Shown here one piece after another: positions 25,299 to 35,600 of a stretch of DNA of 64,000 nt (within the stretch, counting starts at the first letter, position 1; each line of letters starts with the position of its first letter). The DNA comes from Paludisphaera borealis (GTDB lineage: Bacteria > Planctomycetota > Planctomycetia > Isosphaerales > Isosphaeraceae), in the NCBI RefSeq assembly GCF_001956985.1, contig NZ_CP019082.1:6758001-6822000 (forward strand). The letters run 5' to 3'. The notes beneath the pieces were generated by a model, which saw nothing but the letters and a program-made list of their open reading frames with translations, was not told the origin of the DNA and ran no database searches. The position numbers and the translations under genes are program-made.

Positions 25299-26255
25299 TC
25301 AAGGGAGCTGGATCGAAACAGTGCGTTCCTTGCCGTCTCCAGCGGCGCGGACGATCATTTTGAGGACGCGGTCGGGCGCCGCGTTGGCCGTGATCCACGG
25401 CAGGTTGCCGGGCTGATCGGTGTGATAGCCGTTGATCGAGTGGATCAGATCGCCGACGTTGAGACCGGCCTTCTGAGCCTCGGTTCCGGGATGGACGTTG
25501 GTGACCTTCATGACGTGCACGCCGCCAGCCTCGATAATCGGCTCCTGCTCGAACCCGAGTTCGGCCGCCTGGATGAGCGTCCCGCCGGCACCATCTCCAT
25601 TGGGAGAGGTGGAGGTCGACGGTCGGTCGAGCAAGGTCTCCGGCTCATAGCCGGAACCGGTCGTCGGGGAAGGAGAGCCCACTCCGCCGGCCGACGATCC
25701 GGTCGCCGCGGCCGCACTCGCATAAGTGGCGAAAACCGTCTCGGGGTAGGGGATTGCGCCGCTGTACGAGCCGAAGTCCTGCTCGTAGGGGTCGTCGACT
25801 CGGGCGACGGGTCGGTCGACGACGAGCGGGCCAGTGGCCTCATAGCGGTGGGTGGGGCCGTAGCAGGAATCGCCGGGACCGCCGTAATAGGGGAACGGCG
25901 TGGCAGGGCCGAACCGACGAAGGCGGGGCTCACCGTGCGGGTAGCCGGGGCCGCCGTAGTAGGGGTAGCCGCCGTGGGCGCCGACGCCCAGGCCGGAACC
26001 GCCGTAGCCATAACCCGGATGAAACCCGAGCCCGAAACCGGAGAAGCCCGGGAGGAGGCCGGGTTTGCCGTACCCTAGCTCTCCGAGTCCGAGCTTACTC
26101 GAAAAGAGGCTGCCCAGAATGCTCGGCTCAGTGGGCGTCGGGCCGGGGGCTTGTCCCCAGGCCGGGGCCGACGAACCGGAGAAAACCCAGAGCCCCAATC
26201 CCAAGGCCAGCGCCTTCAAGGGGAGTCCGCCACCGCTCCGTTCCATCGAGATCAT
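25299..26255 (-). CDS. Exported PDZ-domain protein with Gly/Tyr-rich region
   Basis: This 318-residue protein has a signal peptide (LPLKALALGLGLWVFSG, cut near APAWGQ). A Gly/Pro/Tyr-rich low-complexity region of about 100 residues (GFHPGYGYGGSGLGVGAHGG) and a Ser/Thr-rich linker follow. A PDZ domain occupies about 235-316 (GVHVMKVTNVHPGTEAQKAG, LNVGDLIHSINGYHTDQPGN). No protease domain is fused. It lies 69 bases after the end of the TolC-like gene on the same strand and ends at the bidirectional terminator, so it may be the last gene of the efflux locus. A scaffold or wall-associated role is a guess. Confidence 0.75.
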   Translation of the reverse strand: MISMERSGGGLPLKALALGLGLWVFSGSSAPAWGQAPGPTPTEPSILGSLFSSKLGLGELGYGKPGLLPGFSGFGLGFHPGYGYGGSGLGVGAHGGYPYYGGPGYPHGEPRLRRFGPATPFPYYGGPGDSCYGPTHRYEATGPLVVDRPVARVDDPYEQDFGSYSGAIPYPETVFATYASAAAATGSSAGGVGSPSPTTGSGYEPETLLDRPSTSTSPNGDGAGGTLIQAAELGFEQEPIIEAGGVHVMKVTNVHPGTEAQKAGLNVGDLIHSINGYHTDQPGNLPWITANAAPDRVLKMIVRAAGDGKERTVSIQLP

Positions 26256-26324
26256 ATTGGGTATTCCCGTAAGAGATATCGGGCATGTGAATTCAACGCT
26301 TGGCGTATCAGTTGAAAACCGCGG

Positions 26325-27757
26325 TCACCGCGTGGCCCGGGGCGGCCCGTTGCCGACCGGGGGCAGGTAAGACGGCCGCGCCGTGTCGACCGGCAGAACC
26401 TCGCCCGCCGGCCGGAGGTCGGCCAGCTCGCGAGCCGGGTAGCCGAGCGCGTGGAACAGCTCGAACTGCGACCGGTTATAGTCGGCGACCGTCGTGAAAT
26501 ACTCGTCGAAGGCCAACTTCATGAGTTCGAGAGAGTAGACCGCCTCCTGCGGTCGAAAGATCAGGACCAGGACGTTGTCAAGGCGGGTGGTGTGGCGCAG
26601 ACCTTCGAGATGGCCGTTGAAGGTGATGACGGCCGTTCGGAGGGCGCGGTCGGCCTGACTGACCCGGGCGGTCGCCGACTGGAGATGCGCCTGGGCTCGA
26701 TTCACGTCCGCCGCCACCGTGTCCTGCGTGCGCCGAAGCTCGACGATGGCCTGCGATTCTTGGCCACGCTGTCTCTTGACCCGCGCGAGGTTCCCCACGC
26801 CGAACGCGTCGAGCTGCCAGACAAGCTGATAACTGATGTCAACGCGACCTGCGTACGGCCCCATGCTGCTGTTGGGACCGAGGCCGAACAGCCCGGCCTG
26901 GATCAACATGCCGGCGCTCTGGAACCCGTTGATCTGGACGGCGGGAAGCAAAGGGCGCATCTTCTCGCGACGGATTCGCGCCTCCGCCGCCTGGATGAGC
27001 GCCCGATTCGAGGCCAGCTCGGGGCGGTTGGCCAGCGCGATCGGCATCAGGTCGTCAAGCTGTCGCTTGGGGTCGATGAGCGTGACCTGAAGGTGGTCGT
27101 GCTCCAGCGGCACAACCACCGCGCGGGGGTCGAGCCGGAGCACCTGCGTGAGATTGGCGCTCTGGACGCGCCAGGCCTCGCGAGCGGCGGTGGCCTGCTG
27201 TTCGAGGTCGGCGACCATGTTCCGCGCCCGGTCGACCTCGACCTTGGGGACCAGTTCGTGGCTGAGTTGGTTGATCCGCTCGACCAGGTCGTGCCCGCGC
27301 TCGACGGAGTAAAGGGCGCCGGCGTACATCCCGCGATACTGGTGGACGCTGAAGTAGGCGTTCGCGGTCATCATCAAGGCGTCGTTCTTGGCCGTCTGGA
27401 TGTCCCACTGCCGCGAATTCAAAACTTGCCGCGCGACCAGGGGCTCGAAGAAGGCGTCGGTCAGGCTGACGTAGAGGTTGCCAGCGAGGCCGCCGTAGAA
27501 GAAATTGACGCTCGGAAAGGTCATGACGCCCTTGTTGAAGTCGGGGCCGCCGCCGTCGTGACGGATGTAGTCGGCTCCGAACGTGAAGACCGGCACCCAG
27601 AGGACCTTCGCGCGGGTGAGCTGGGCCTCGGCGACCCAGACGCTGGCCTGGGCGGCGGCCACGATCAGCGGGCGGGCGTCGGAGAGCCGCAGCGCCGTGG
27701 CCAGGTTGATCGGGAACCGAAGATCCGACGGCTCCAACGGCGCGGTCCTCAGCTTCA
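26325..27757 (-). repeat. TolC duplicated segment, copy 1
   Basis: About 1.43 kb, from the codons for TAPLEP to the stop, is closely similar to 28948-30379. One block of roughly 90 bases near 27300-27390 is identical to 29938-30025. Confidence 0.8.
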
Positions 27758-27977
27758 ACTTGTCGATTTCGTTGTTCAGCGTCGGCAGCCCCGGCGAATT
27801 CGGCTGGATCGCCATCACCGACCGGACGCGCGGGGCGGCCGAAGTCGAGGGAGTTGCAGGCTGCCCAGGCGCGGCGATCGGCTTCGCCGGCGTCTGGGCC
27901 GAGCACGGCGCGGGCTCGACCCAGGCGATCACCAGGACCACGACGGCCATCCATGGCCATGCGTATCGGTTCGTCAT
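26325..27977 (-). CDS. TolC-family outer-membrane efflux protein, copy 1
   Basis: This 550-residue protein starts at ATG 27977 after a strong GGGGAGGGGAGGGA ribosome site, with a signal peptide ending near APCSAQ. TolC-type repeats follow: RFPINLATALRLSDARPLIV opens the first and LMPIALANRPELASNRALIQ the second. Helical hairpins between include VERINQLSHELVPKVEVDRA. The C-terminus has FELFHALGYPARELA and ends in a proline-rich stretch. It is very similar to copy 2 at 28948-30720, with stretches of identical DNA. It should form the outer-membrane duct for the RND pump upstream. Confidence 0.88.
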   Translation of the reverse strand: MTNRYAWPWMAVVVLVIAWVEPAPCSAQTPAKPIAAPGQPATPSTSAAPRVRSVMAIQPNSPGLPTLNNEIDKLKLRTAPLEPSDLRFPINLATALRLSDARPLIVAAAQASVWVAEAQLTRAKVLWVPVFTFGADYIRHDGGGPDFNKGVMTFPSVNFFYGGLAGNLYVSLTDAFFEPLVARQVLNSRQWDIQTAKNDALMMTANAYFSVHQYRGMYAGALYSVERGHDLVERINQLSHELVPKVEVDRARNMVADLEQQATAAREAWRVQSANLTQVLRLDPRAVVVPLEHDHLQVTLIDPKRQLDDLMPIALANRPELASNRALIQAAEARIRREKMRPLLPAVQINGFQSAGMLIQAGLFGLGPNSSMGPYAGRVDISYQLVWQLDAFGVGNLARVKRQRGQESQAIVELRRTQDTVAADVNRAQAHLQSATARVSQADRALRTAVITFNGHLEGLRHTTRLDNVLVLIFRPQEAVYSLELMKLAFDEYFTTVADYNRSQFELFHALGYPARELADLRPAGEVLPVDTARPSYLPPVGNGPPRATR

Positions 27978-28117
27978 TCCCTCCCCTCCCCAGAACGTGA
28001 TCCTCGGCGTGGCGACGGTCTCGACCGCCCCGACCGAGCCGCTCCGCGGCTCTCTGCGTCGGGTAGGATTGTGCGGACGGCGTCGAGTCATCCTGTGCGA
28101 CACGATCGCTGGACCGC

Positions 28118-28882
28118 TCATGGAACCCTCGTGAACTGCCAGATCGAGGTGTCGGCGATGCCCGTTCGATGTCCGTACGCTCCCGGGCCGTGGACTGTGA
28201 TCCAGTCGAGCATGCCGGGAAACTTCGCAGGGTCGTATTTGATCCTGAGGAAGATGGCCGACGGGCCCCCGATGGCGATCCCCCGCGAACCGGCGAGGTC
28301 GAATTCAAATCCCCCGGACACCATCGGACGCGCCGGATAGTAAGACTTGGTCAGGACGTAGAAGACCATGACTTGATTCGGCAGCCACTTCTGGTCCCCC
28401 GTGAGGATGGGGTAGGAGTGTTCCTTGGTTTGGCCGCTGAACTTGACGTTGAAGCCGCTGTCCACGTCGAAAGTCAGCCTCGTGCTGTTCCGCATGCTGA
28501 CGGCGTAGACGTTGTAAGTCTGGCCGGGGATCGGCGGAATGTTTTGGACGGCGACCTGGGCGAACGGTGGGGTCAAGACGTGGTTGATCGGCGTCGGGTT
28601 GGTGATACGGGAGACGAGGAACCTCGGGGATTGTGATGACGTCTGATTTGGATCCGCGGTCGTCGGGTCGGCCGCAGCGGCCTGAGTCTGGTCGGCGGGG
28701 TTCCCCGAGGCGTCGACGACGTTCCCGGCCGCCGCCTCCGCCCTGGCCTGGCGGAGGGCCGCGGCGCGGGCCCCGGGCCTGAGGGCCGCGGAGGGAGGCG
28801 CCAGCCCCCGGACGCTCATCAGTTGCTTCTTCTCCAACAGTTCGAGGTCGGGATGAAATTTCACGATCGGGCGATGGCGCAT
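28118..28882 (-). CDS. Protein with planctomycete extracellular N-terminal motif
   Basis: This 254-residue protein has no ordinary hydrophobic signal at its N-terminus. Residues about 11-23 read PDLELLEKKQLMS, matching the LExLExRxLLS pattern of planctomycete surface or exported proteins. An Ala/Gln/Thr-rich linker (about 30-85) and a beta-rich domain (about 90-250) follow, with YNVYAVSMRNSTRLTFDVDS and IAIGGPSAIFLRIKYDP. GGAGGGGGG precedes the ATG. It lies between the two TolC copies on the same strand, 65 bases from one and 140 from the other. It may link the efflux ducts to the cell surface; the function is unknown. Confidence 0.7.
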   Translation of the reverse strand: MRHRPIVKFHPDLELLEKKQLMSVRGLAPPSAALRPGARAAALRQARAEAAAGNVVDASGNPADQTQAAAADPTTADPNQTSSQSPRFLVSRITNPTPINHVLTPPFAQVAVQNIPPIPGQTYNVYAVSMRNSTRLTFDVDSGFNVKFSGQTKEHSYPILTGDQKWLPNQVMVFYVLTKSYYPARPMVSGGFEFDLAGSRGIAIGGPSAIFLRIKYDPAKFPGMLDWITVHGPGAYGHRTGIADTSIWQFTRVP

Positions 28883-28947
28883 GAACGAGGCCCCCCTCCG
28901 AATCCAAGTAAATCGAAACCTACACCCTCGGCACGGAACCTCGGCGC

Positions 28948-30379
28948 TCAGCGAGTCGCCGGGGGCGGTCCGTTGCCAACCGGGGGCAGGTACGCGGGCC
29001 GCGTCGTGTCGACCGGCAGAACCTCGCCCGGCGGCCGGAGGTCGGCCAGTTCGCGAGCCGGGTAGCCGAGCGCGTGGAACAGCTCGAACTGCGCCCGGTT
29101 GTACTCGGCGACCGTCGTGAAATACTGGTCAAAGGCCTGCTTCATGAGCTGGAGCGCGAAGACCACCTCCTGCGGCCGGTTGACCAGCACCAGGACATCG
29201 CCGAAACGGGTGGTGTGGCGCAGACCCTCGAAGTTGCCGTTGAAGGTGATGACGGCCGTTCGGAGGGCGCGGTCGGCCTGGCTGACCCGGGCCGCCGCGG
29301 ACTGGAGCCGCGCCTGGGCCCGCGTCACGTCCCCCGCGATCATGTCTTGATACCGGAAGAAGTCGATGATCGCCCGCGACTGCTCGCCGCGCTGCTCCTT
29401 GATCCGCGCGAGGTTCCCCACGCCGAACGCGTCGAGCTGCCAGAGGGCCTGGTAGCTCGTGTCGGCGCGTCCCTTCCACTGGTTGAGCTTGCTGTTGGAT
29501 CCGATGCCGAAGATGCCGGCCTGAATCTGCTCGTAAGGCGTCTGGAAGCCGTTGAGCATGATGGTGGGCGTGAGCGGGCGAAACTTCTCGCGGCCGATCC
29601 GCTCCACCACCGCCTTGACGAGCGCCTGCTGCGAACCGAGTTCAGGACGGTTGACCAGGGCGACCGGCATCAGGTCGTCAAGCCGCCGCCCAGGGTCGAT
29701 CACGGTGATTTGAAGGTGGTCGTGTTCCAATGGCACGATCACCGCGCGGGGGTCGAGCCGAAGCACCTGCGTGAGATCGGCGCTGTTGACGCGCCAGGCC
29801 TCGCGAGCGGCGGTGGCCTGCTGTTCTAGGTCGGCGACCATGTTCCGCGCCCGGTCGACTTCGACCTTGGGAACCAGCTCCTTGCTGAGCTGGTTGATTC
29901 GCTCCACGAGGTCGTGGCCGCGCTCGACGGTGTAAAGGGCGCCGGCGTACATCCCGCGATACTGGTGGACGCTGAAGTAGGCGTTCGCGGTCATCATCAA
30001 GGCGTCGTTCTTGGCCGCCTGGATGTCCCATTGCCGCGAGTTCAGAACTTGCCGCGCGACCAGGGGCTCGAAGAAGGCGTCGGTCACAGCGACGCTCTGG
30101 ATGGCGCCGACGCCGCCGTAGAAGAAGTTGACGCTCGGCGCGGTCATAATCCCCTTGTTGAAGTCGGGGCCTCCGCCGTCGTGACGGATGTAGTCGGCGC
30201 CGATGTTGAGCGTCGGCACCCAAAGGACCTTGGCGCGGGTGAGTTGGGCCTCGGCGACCCAGACGCTGGCCTGGGCGGCGGCCACGATCAGCGGCCGTGC
30301 GTCGGAGAGCCGTAGCGCCGTGGCCAAGTTGATTGGGAACCGAAGATCCGTCGGCTCCAACGGCGCGGTCTTCAGGTGC
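28948..30379 (-). repeat. TolC duplicated segment, copy 2
   Basis: Counterpart of 26325-27757, same orientation, about 2.62 kb apart. Confidence 0.8.
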
Positions 30380-30720
30380 ACGTCTTTACCGAGGATCGAC
30401 GCGCTCGCCATCGCCGAGCCGCCGCTGTCCGGCGGGGCCGGCGTCCCCGAGGGCAAGGCCGGTGGCAGGCCGCGGCCGTCTGGCGTCGCGGCCGGCGACG
30501 AGGCAGGCAAACCGGGAGGCGACGCCGGCCTTGCAAGGGGAGCGTCGGTCGGCGTCGGCGCCTGAGGCAAAGTCGGCAGCGTGCTCCGACCCTCCTGCGT
30601 CGCCATGGTCGCGGAAGCCGGCGACGACGGCGACGTCTGGGCCGCGACCGGCGTGGGCTCCAGCCAACAAACCAGCAAAGCGATGAGGGGCGTCCATGCC
30701 CTGGCCGTTCGATCCATCAT
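28948..30720 (-). CDS. TolC-family outer-membrane efflux protein, copy 2
   Basis: This 590-residue protein has a signal peptide (TARAWTPLIALLVCWLEP, cut near PVAAQ). A Pro/Ala/Ser-rich extension of about 85 residues is absent or shorter in copy 1. The TolC repeats are nearly the same as in copy 1, for example ARPLIVAAAQASVWVAEAQL, YFSVHQYRGMYAGALY and RARNMVADLEQQATAAREAW. Differences cluster around the predicted beta-barrel and tip segments (VGAIQSVAVTDAFF here, LAGNLYVSLTDAFF in copy 1). It is separated from the adaptor gene by a strong hairpin, so it may have its own promoter. Confidence 0.88.
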   Translation of the reverse strand: MMDRTARAWTPLIALLVCWLEPTPVAAQTSPSSPASATMATQEGRSTLPTLPQAPTPTDAPLARPASPPGLPASSPAATPDGRGLPPALPSGTPAPPDSGGSAMASASILGKDVHLKTAPLEPTDLRFPINLATALRLSDARPLIVAAAQASVWVAEAQLTRAKVLWVPTLNIGADYIRHDGGGPDFNKGIMTAPSVNFFYGGVGAIQSVAVTDAFFEPLVARQVLNSRQWDIQAAKNDALMMTANAYFSVHQYRGMYAGALYTVERGHDLVERINQLSKELVPKVEVDRARNMVADLEQQATAAREAWRVNSADLTQVLRLDPRAVIVPLEHDHLQITVIDPGRRLDDLMPVALVNRPELGSQQALVKAVVERIGREKFRPLTPTIMLNGFQTPYEQIQAGIFGIGSNSKLNQWKGRADTSYQALWQLDAFGVGNLARIKEQRGEQSRAIIDFFRYQDMIAGDVTRAQARLQSAAARVSQADRALRTAVITFNGNFEGLRHTTRFGDVLVLVNRPQEVVFALQLMKQAFDQYFTTVAEYNRAQFELFHALGYPARELADLRPPGEVLPVDTTRPAYLPPVGNGPPPATR

Positions 30721-31020
30721 GTTACAAGCTACTCCATCCATGGGTCCCGGCGTTACGACGGCGCCGACCACTCCGGACGTGCCGAGTCTAAGAATTCATC
30801 GGCATATAAGGGCCGTCCGGATTGAAAGATCTTCGCTTGACATTCCAAGGCTCTTGCCAAATCCGCAAAGCTTGACACCAGAGTCAAAGTTCGATTTCTC
30901 GACCATCGGCGCACGCGGGCTGCGCCGGCGCCGATCCATGGCGCGCGACGCCCCCAGCGCGGCGATTCGCTCGCCGGTTACGAGGGAATCGAGACGTCGG
31001 ACGCCTCGCCTCATTTTGAA

Positions 31021-31052
31021 CGGAGGCCGGGCGGGAAAAAGCCCGGCCTCCG
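31021..31052 (-). terminator. Strong hairpin after the RND adaptor gene
   Basis: CGGAGGCCGGGC, an eight-base loop and GCCCGGCCTCCG form a perfect 12-base stem, 15 bases past the adaptor stop. Only a weak T-rich stretch follows, so it may terminate partly or protect the mRNA end. Confidence 0.65.
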
Positions 31053-31066
31053 TGACCGAGGAAGGC

Positions 31067-32596
31067 TTAGGGAACGCGAGCCAGCTTGTCGGGCCGGCCG
31101 GCCGTCGTGGGATGGCCGGCGTCGGGAGTCGGGCTGGTGACTTTCGTTCCGTCGGTCGCCGGCTCAACCTCCACGACGAGACCGTCGGTGAGGATCGACT
31201 GCTCGTCGAGAATCAGTTGCTCCGAACCGTCGAACGACGTCCACTGTTCGCCGGCGTGGGCTCCCGCCGCTAGGGTCTTGGGGTCCGGAACGCGGCGGTT
31301 GGTGACCTCGATCCACTCGCCGTCGCTGACGCCGGTCTGGACTTCGGTCCTGACCGCGCGGCCGTTCTCGTGCTTCCAGCAATAGGTCTTTTCACCGCTG
31401 TGCGTCAGTGCGGACAAGGGGAGGGCGCGAACGCCGGGGCGCTCGATGATCACGTTGGCGTAGGCGTACATGCCGGGCAGAAGCTGGCTGCCGGGGTTGG
31501 GCAGGTCGATTTCGGCGCGGAGCGTGCGGCTTTTGATGTTGAGCGCCCACGACGTGCGAGTGACGGAGCCCTGAAGCGGCTCATCGCGATACGCTCGAGC
31601 GAGCACGCTTGCCTTGGTCCCGATCTTGACGTAGTTGGCGTCTTGCTCGGGAATGTCGATGAAGATGCGGACCACGTCGGTCTTATCGACCACGTAGATC
31701 GGCGCGGCGTTACCGCCGGGTGCGAGGTGAGGGGAACGCTGCATGGCCGTGGGGTCGCCCGCGGCGGGGAGGACGAAGTCGCCGGTGTTGGCGTTGCGAG
31801 CCACGACCACGCCGTCGTACGGGGCGGGGAGCGTGATGTAGCCGACCCACGCCTCGATCCGCTTGGCCTCGCTGGTGGCGACGGCCAGATCAGCGCGGGC
31901 GACCTCGACGGCGACCTTGGACTTGGCAAGCGTGGCTTTGTCCGAGAGCAGTTCGGCCTCGGCCTTCATGATGTCGGCCCGAGCCGCCTCGCGTGACGCG
32001 GCGGCCGACTTCCACTGATTGGTCGATTCAAGAAGCACTTGGGGATCGACGACGCCTCGACGGACCTCGTCGTCAAGCCGCTTGACCTCCGAGTTCCAAC
32101 GCTCGACCTCGGCCGTGTACTTGGCCAGGATCGCCTTGGTCTCGACGACCCGGGCCTCAGCCGCCTGGACGTCGGCCGCGGCCACGTCGACGATCTTGAG
32201 AGCCAGATCGACCTTTTGGCCGTCAAGTCCGACGGTCGCCTTCTTCGTCTCGAAATCCTCGACCAGCTCGGGCACGAACAGGGTGGCCATGACCTGGCCC
32301 TTCTTCACCTTGTCGCCGATGTCGACGTTCCACTTCTCGATATAGCCGGTGAGCTTGGGATAGATCGACGTCCGCTCGAAACTCTCGATGAAGCTCGGCT
32401 GACCGACCACCCGGACGATGTTCCGTCTCTCCGGATGGACGACCTTGACGACCGGAGGCTTTGTAACGCTCTTAACCTCGGCCTTTTTCTCCCCATGGCA
32501 CCCCGACGCCACGAAGGCGACGGAGGCCAGGATTCCGATCGCCACGAGGCGGCCCGCGAAACGATCCGTAACCGAAGTCCAGAGGACGCGGGGCAT
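31067..32596 (-). CDS. RND efflux periplasmic adaptor lipoprotein
   Basis: This is a 509-residue membrane-fusion protein. ATG 32596 has GGAG seven bases upstream and gives a proper lipoprotein signal, with lipobox VASGC at residue 33. An earlier ATG at 32671, overlapping the pump stop (ATGA), would push the cysteine to residue 58. Domains in order are first lipoyl half (YIEKWNVDIGDKVKKGQVMA), a long helical hairpin (about 125-245, DVQAAEARVVETKAILAKY), second lipoyl half (ITLPAPYDGVVVARNANTGD), beta-barrel (IDIPEQDANYVKIGTKASVL) and membrane-proximal domain. An acidic tail extends the C-terminus. It pairs with the pump encoded just upstream. Confidence 0.9.
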   Translation of the reverse strand: MPRVLWTSVTDRFAGRLVAIGILASVAFVASGCHGEKKAEVKSVTKPPVVKVVHPERRNIVRVVGQPSFIESFERTSIYPKLTGYIEKWNVDIGDKVKKGQVMATLFVPELVEDFETKKATVGLDGQKVDLALKIVDVAAADVQAAEARVVETKAILAKYTAEVERWNSEVKRLDDEVRRGVVDPQVLLESTNQWKSAAASREAARADIMKAEAELLSDKATLAKSKVAVEVARADLAVATSEAKRIEAWVGYITLPAPYDGVVVARNANTGDFVLPAAGDPTAMQRSPHLAPGGNAAPIYVVDKTDVVRIFIDIPEQDANYVKIGTKASVLARAYRDEPLQGSVTRTSWALNIKSRTLRAEIDLPNPGSQLLPGMYAYANVIIERPGVRALPLSALTHSGEKTYCWKHENGRAVRTEVQTGVSDGEWIEVTNRRVPDPKTLAAGAHAGEQWTSFDGSEQLILDEQSILTDGLVVEVEPATDGTKVTSPTPDAGHPTTAGRPDKLARVP

Positions 32597-32667
32597 CAGT
32601 GATCTCCAGGTAATGGGACGACGCCGGCGAACCGCCGCCCCGGAGGGCTTTTCAATTTCGAGCGACA

Positions 32668-35600
32668 TCATCGATCTCCATGTAAGAAAGGTGCGGACTC
32701 CGGCGCTTGGCCGCCGTCTGGGTTGGGATCGTCATGCGATTGAGATGAGTCGGACTGGTGTGCGTCGGATTCGACGGCGGCATCAGGGTGGGCGGACCCG
32801 TTTTCGCTGTGATGCGCGACCTCTTCATCGGCCGCGATCGCGTGGCCCGTATGGTCGACCGGAGCGAAGACCAGCGGGTCGTAATGGAGACTCTCGGGAT
32901 CGTCGGGATAGATCGAGGGCGAGCGGGGCACGCTTCGGCCCATGACGACCGCGAAGATCGAGGGGACGACCAGCAAGGTTGCGAACGTCGACATCACCAG
33001 GCCGCCGATGACCGCCAGGCCGAGCGGGGCCTGCATCTGGCTGCCTCGCTCAAGGGCCAACGCCATCGGCACCATGCCGACCGTCATGGCGCAGGCGGTC
33101 ATCAAGATCGGCCGCAGGCGGTCGCTTGCGCCGACGACGGCCGACTCGATCGAGGACGCCCCGCTCCTCCAGTGGTCGTTCATGAACGTCACCATCATGA
33201 CCGAGTTCGACACCGAGACGCCCAGGCACATGATCGAGCCCATGAACGACTCGATGTTGAGCGACGTGTGGGTCGTGTACAGGATCGTCGCGATGCCGGC
33301 GAGCACCCCCGGCACGGCGCCGATCGAGATCAACGCCATGCGAGGCGACTGGAAGTAGGCCGTCAGGAGCACGAGGATCACGAACACGGCGACCGCCAGC
33401 CCGATCCCAAGCGACTGGAACATCTCGACCATGGGCGGCAACTGGCCCATCGGGAGCACCCGCACGCCGCGGGGCGGCTCGCCGGCCGCCGCGATCGCGG
33501 CGATAACGTGGTTCGAGGCGCGGCCCATGTCCTCGCCCTCGACGTTCGCCGTCAAGGTCAGATAGCGCTGCGACATTGATCGGTCGTACTCGCCCGGCCG
33601 CGTGCCCTGGCGGACCGTCGCTACGTCGCGGACCATCAGGTTGACCAGCGGATTGACCGACTCGATCGGCAAGTTCTCAAGCTCCTCGGCCTTCGTCATC
33701 CGCGCGGGGGGGATCAGCACCTCGACCAGGTAGTCGAACCCCGTCTTGACGTCGATCCAGTAGTTGAGGTTGGTGAACCGGGTCGACGACGTCGACATGA
33801 CCAGCGCCTTGCCTACGTCCTCGACCGTGACGCCGCTCAACCCCGCCTTCTCGCGGTCGATCTCGATCTCGACGGTGGGGTAGTCGAGCGTCTGCTCGAA
33901 CTGGATGTCGCGGAGCGAGGGGATGTTCTTCATCTCGCCGGCGATCTTCTCGGCATGCTGGCGGATCAGTTTCATGTCGGTGCCGACGACCCGGACCGAG
34001 ATCGGCGTCATGGCGCCGAAGCTCATGACCGAGGTCACGATGTCGCCCGGCTCGAAGCCGAAAGTCGACGTCTTGGCCTGCCGCTCGGCGTCCACCTTGC
34101 TGAGCCCGCCTTTCTCCAGCCGCTGTGCCAGCCACGGCACCACCCGCTCGGGGAGGATCGTCCGGAGCCGCTCACGGAACTCGGCGAGCTTGATTCCACT
34201 CTCCTCGTTGAGCGCGATCCGCAACTGGCCGTCGTCAGGCCCTCGCATGAACAGAAGCATGTTGTCGATGCCGAAGTTCGGGGCCACCTGACCGACGTAT
34301 CCCATGCTGATGTCGATGTTCTCGGGCTTCGCCTCCTTCTCGATCTCCTCTAGGCACTTCACCGCCATCTCCCGGGTCAGTTCGAAGCTCGAACCCGGCG
34401 GCGGCCGGAACCGGAGCACGAACTGCCCCGAGTCGATCTGCGGGAACAGCTCGGTGCCGACCTGCATCCCCAGGAGCCAGAGGGCCAATACGCAGCAACC
34501 GAGGTAGATCGGCACCACGAGGTACCGCAGGTGGACGAGCCAGCCCACTCCCTTCGTATAATGCTTGAGGAATCGGTCGAACAGCCCCGGTTTGGCGTTA
34601 GCGTCGTGAGCGTGCCCCGAGTGCTTGATCAAGGCCACGCAGAGGATCGGCACGAACGTGCTCGACAGCAAATACGACGCGATCATCGCGAAACCGACGC
34701 CCAGGGTCAGCGGCATGAACAGCGACCGAAGCGGATCGCCCATGATGAACGCCGGTATGAACACCGACAAGATGCAGAGCAGGGCCAGAAGTCGCGGCAC
34801 CGCCGTGGCGTTGCTCGCGTGCAGCACCGCCGTGGCCACCTTGTCGGTGTGTCCCATCTGCACGTGCACGTTCTCGATCGTCACGGTCGCCTCGTCGACG
34901 AGAATGCCGATCGCGAGCGCCATGCCGCCCAGCGACATGATGTTGATCGTGTTTCCCGTGATCCAGAGGCCGAACAACGAGCCGAGCAAAGCGAGCGGGA
35001 TGTTCGAGACGACCACGACCACGCTGCGGAGGTCGCCGAGGAACAAGAGGATCATCAAACCCGTCAGACCGGCACCGATCAGGCCTTCGGTGGCGACGCT
35101 CTCGACCGCCGCCACCACGGTGGGCGACTCGTCGAACTCGAAACTGATTTTGACGTCCTTGGGCACCACGTCGCGAAACAGCTGCATCGACTTGTGAATG
35201 TCGGCCACGACGTTTAAGGTCGACGCCGTGTCCTTCTTGATGATCGGCAGATAGACCGACTTCTTGCCGTTGACGAGCGCGTACCCGTACGTGATGTCGA
35301 CGTCGTCCTGAAACGTGGCCACGTCGCGCAGATAGACGTTCTTCTCAAGCCGGAGCGGGATGTTGCCCAGCTTCTTGATGTCGACCACTGTCGAATTGTT
35401 GGCGACGACCGGCATCGCGTCTTTTATATAGACGTTTCCGGATGGAACGACGATGTTCCCCGCCGCGAGCGCGTCGCTGATCTGCTGCGGCGTCAGGTTG
35501 TAGTCACGGAGCTTGTCGGGGTTGACGTTGACGAGGATCGACCGCATGTTCGGCCCGAACGGCGAGATCGCGACGGTGCCGGGAACGTATTTCTGAACCA

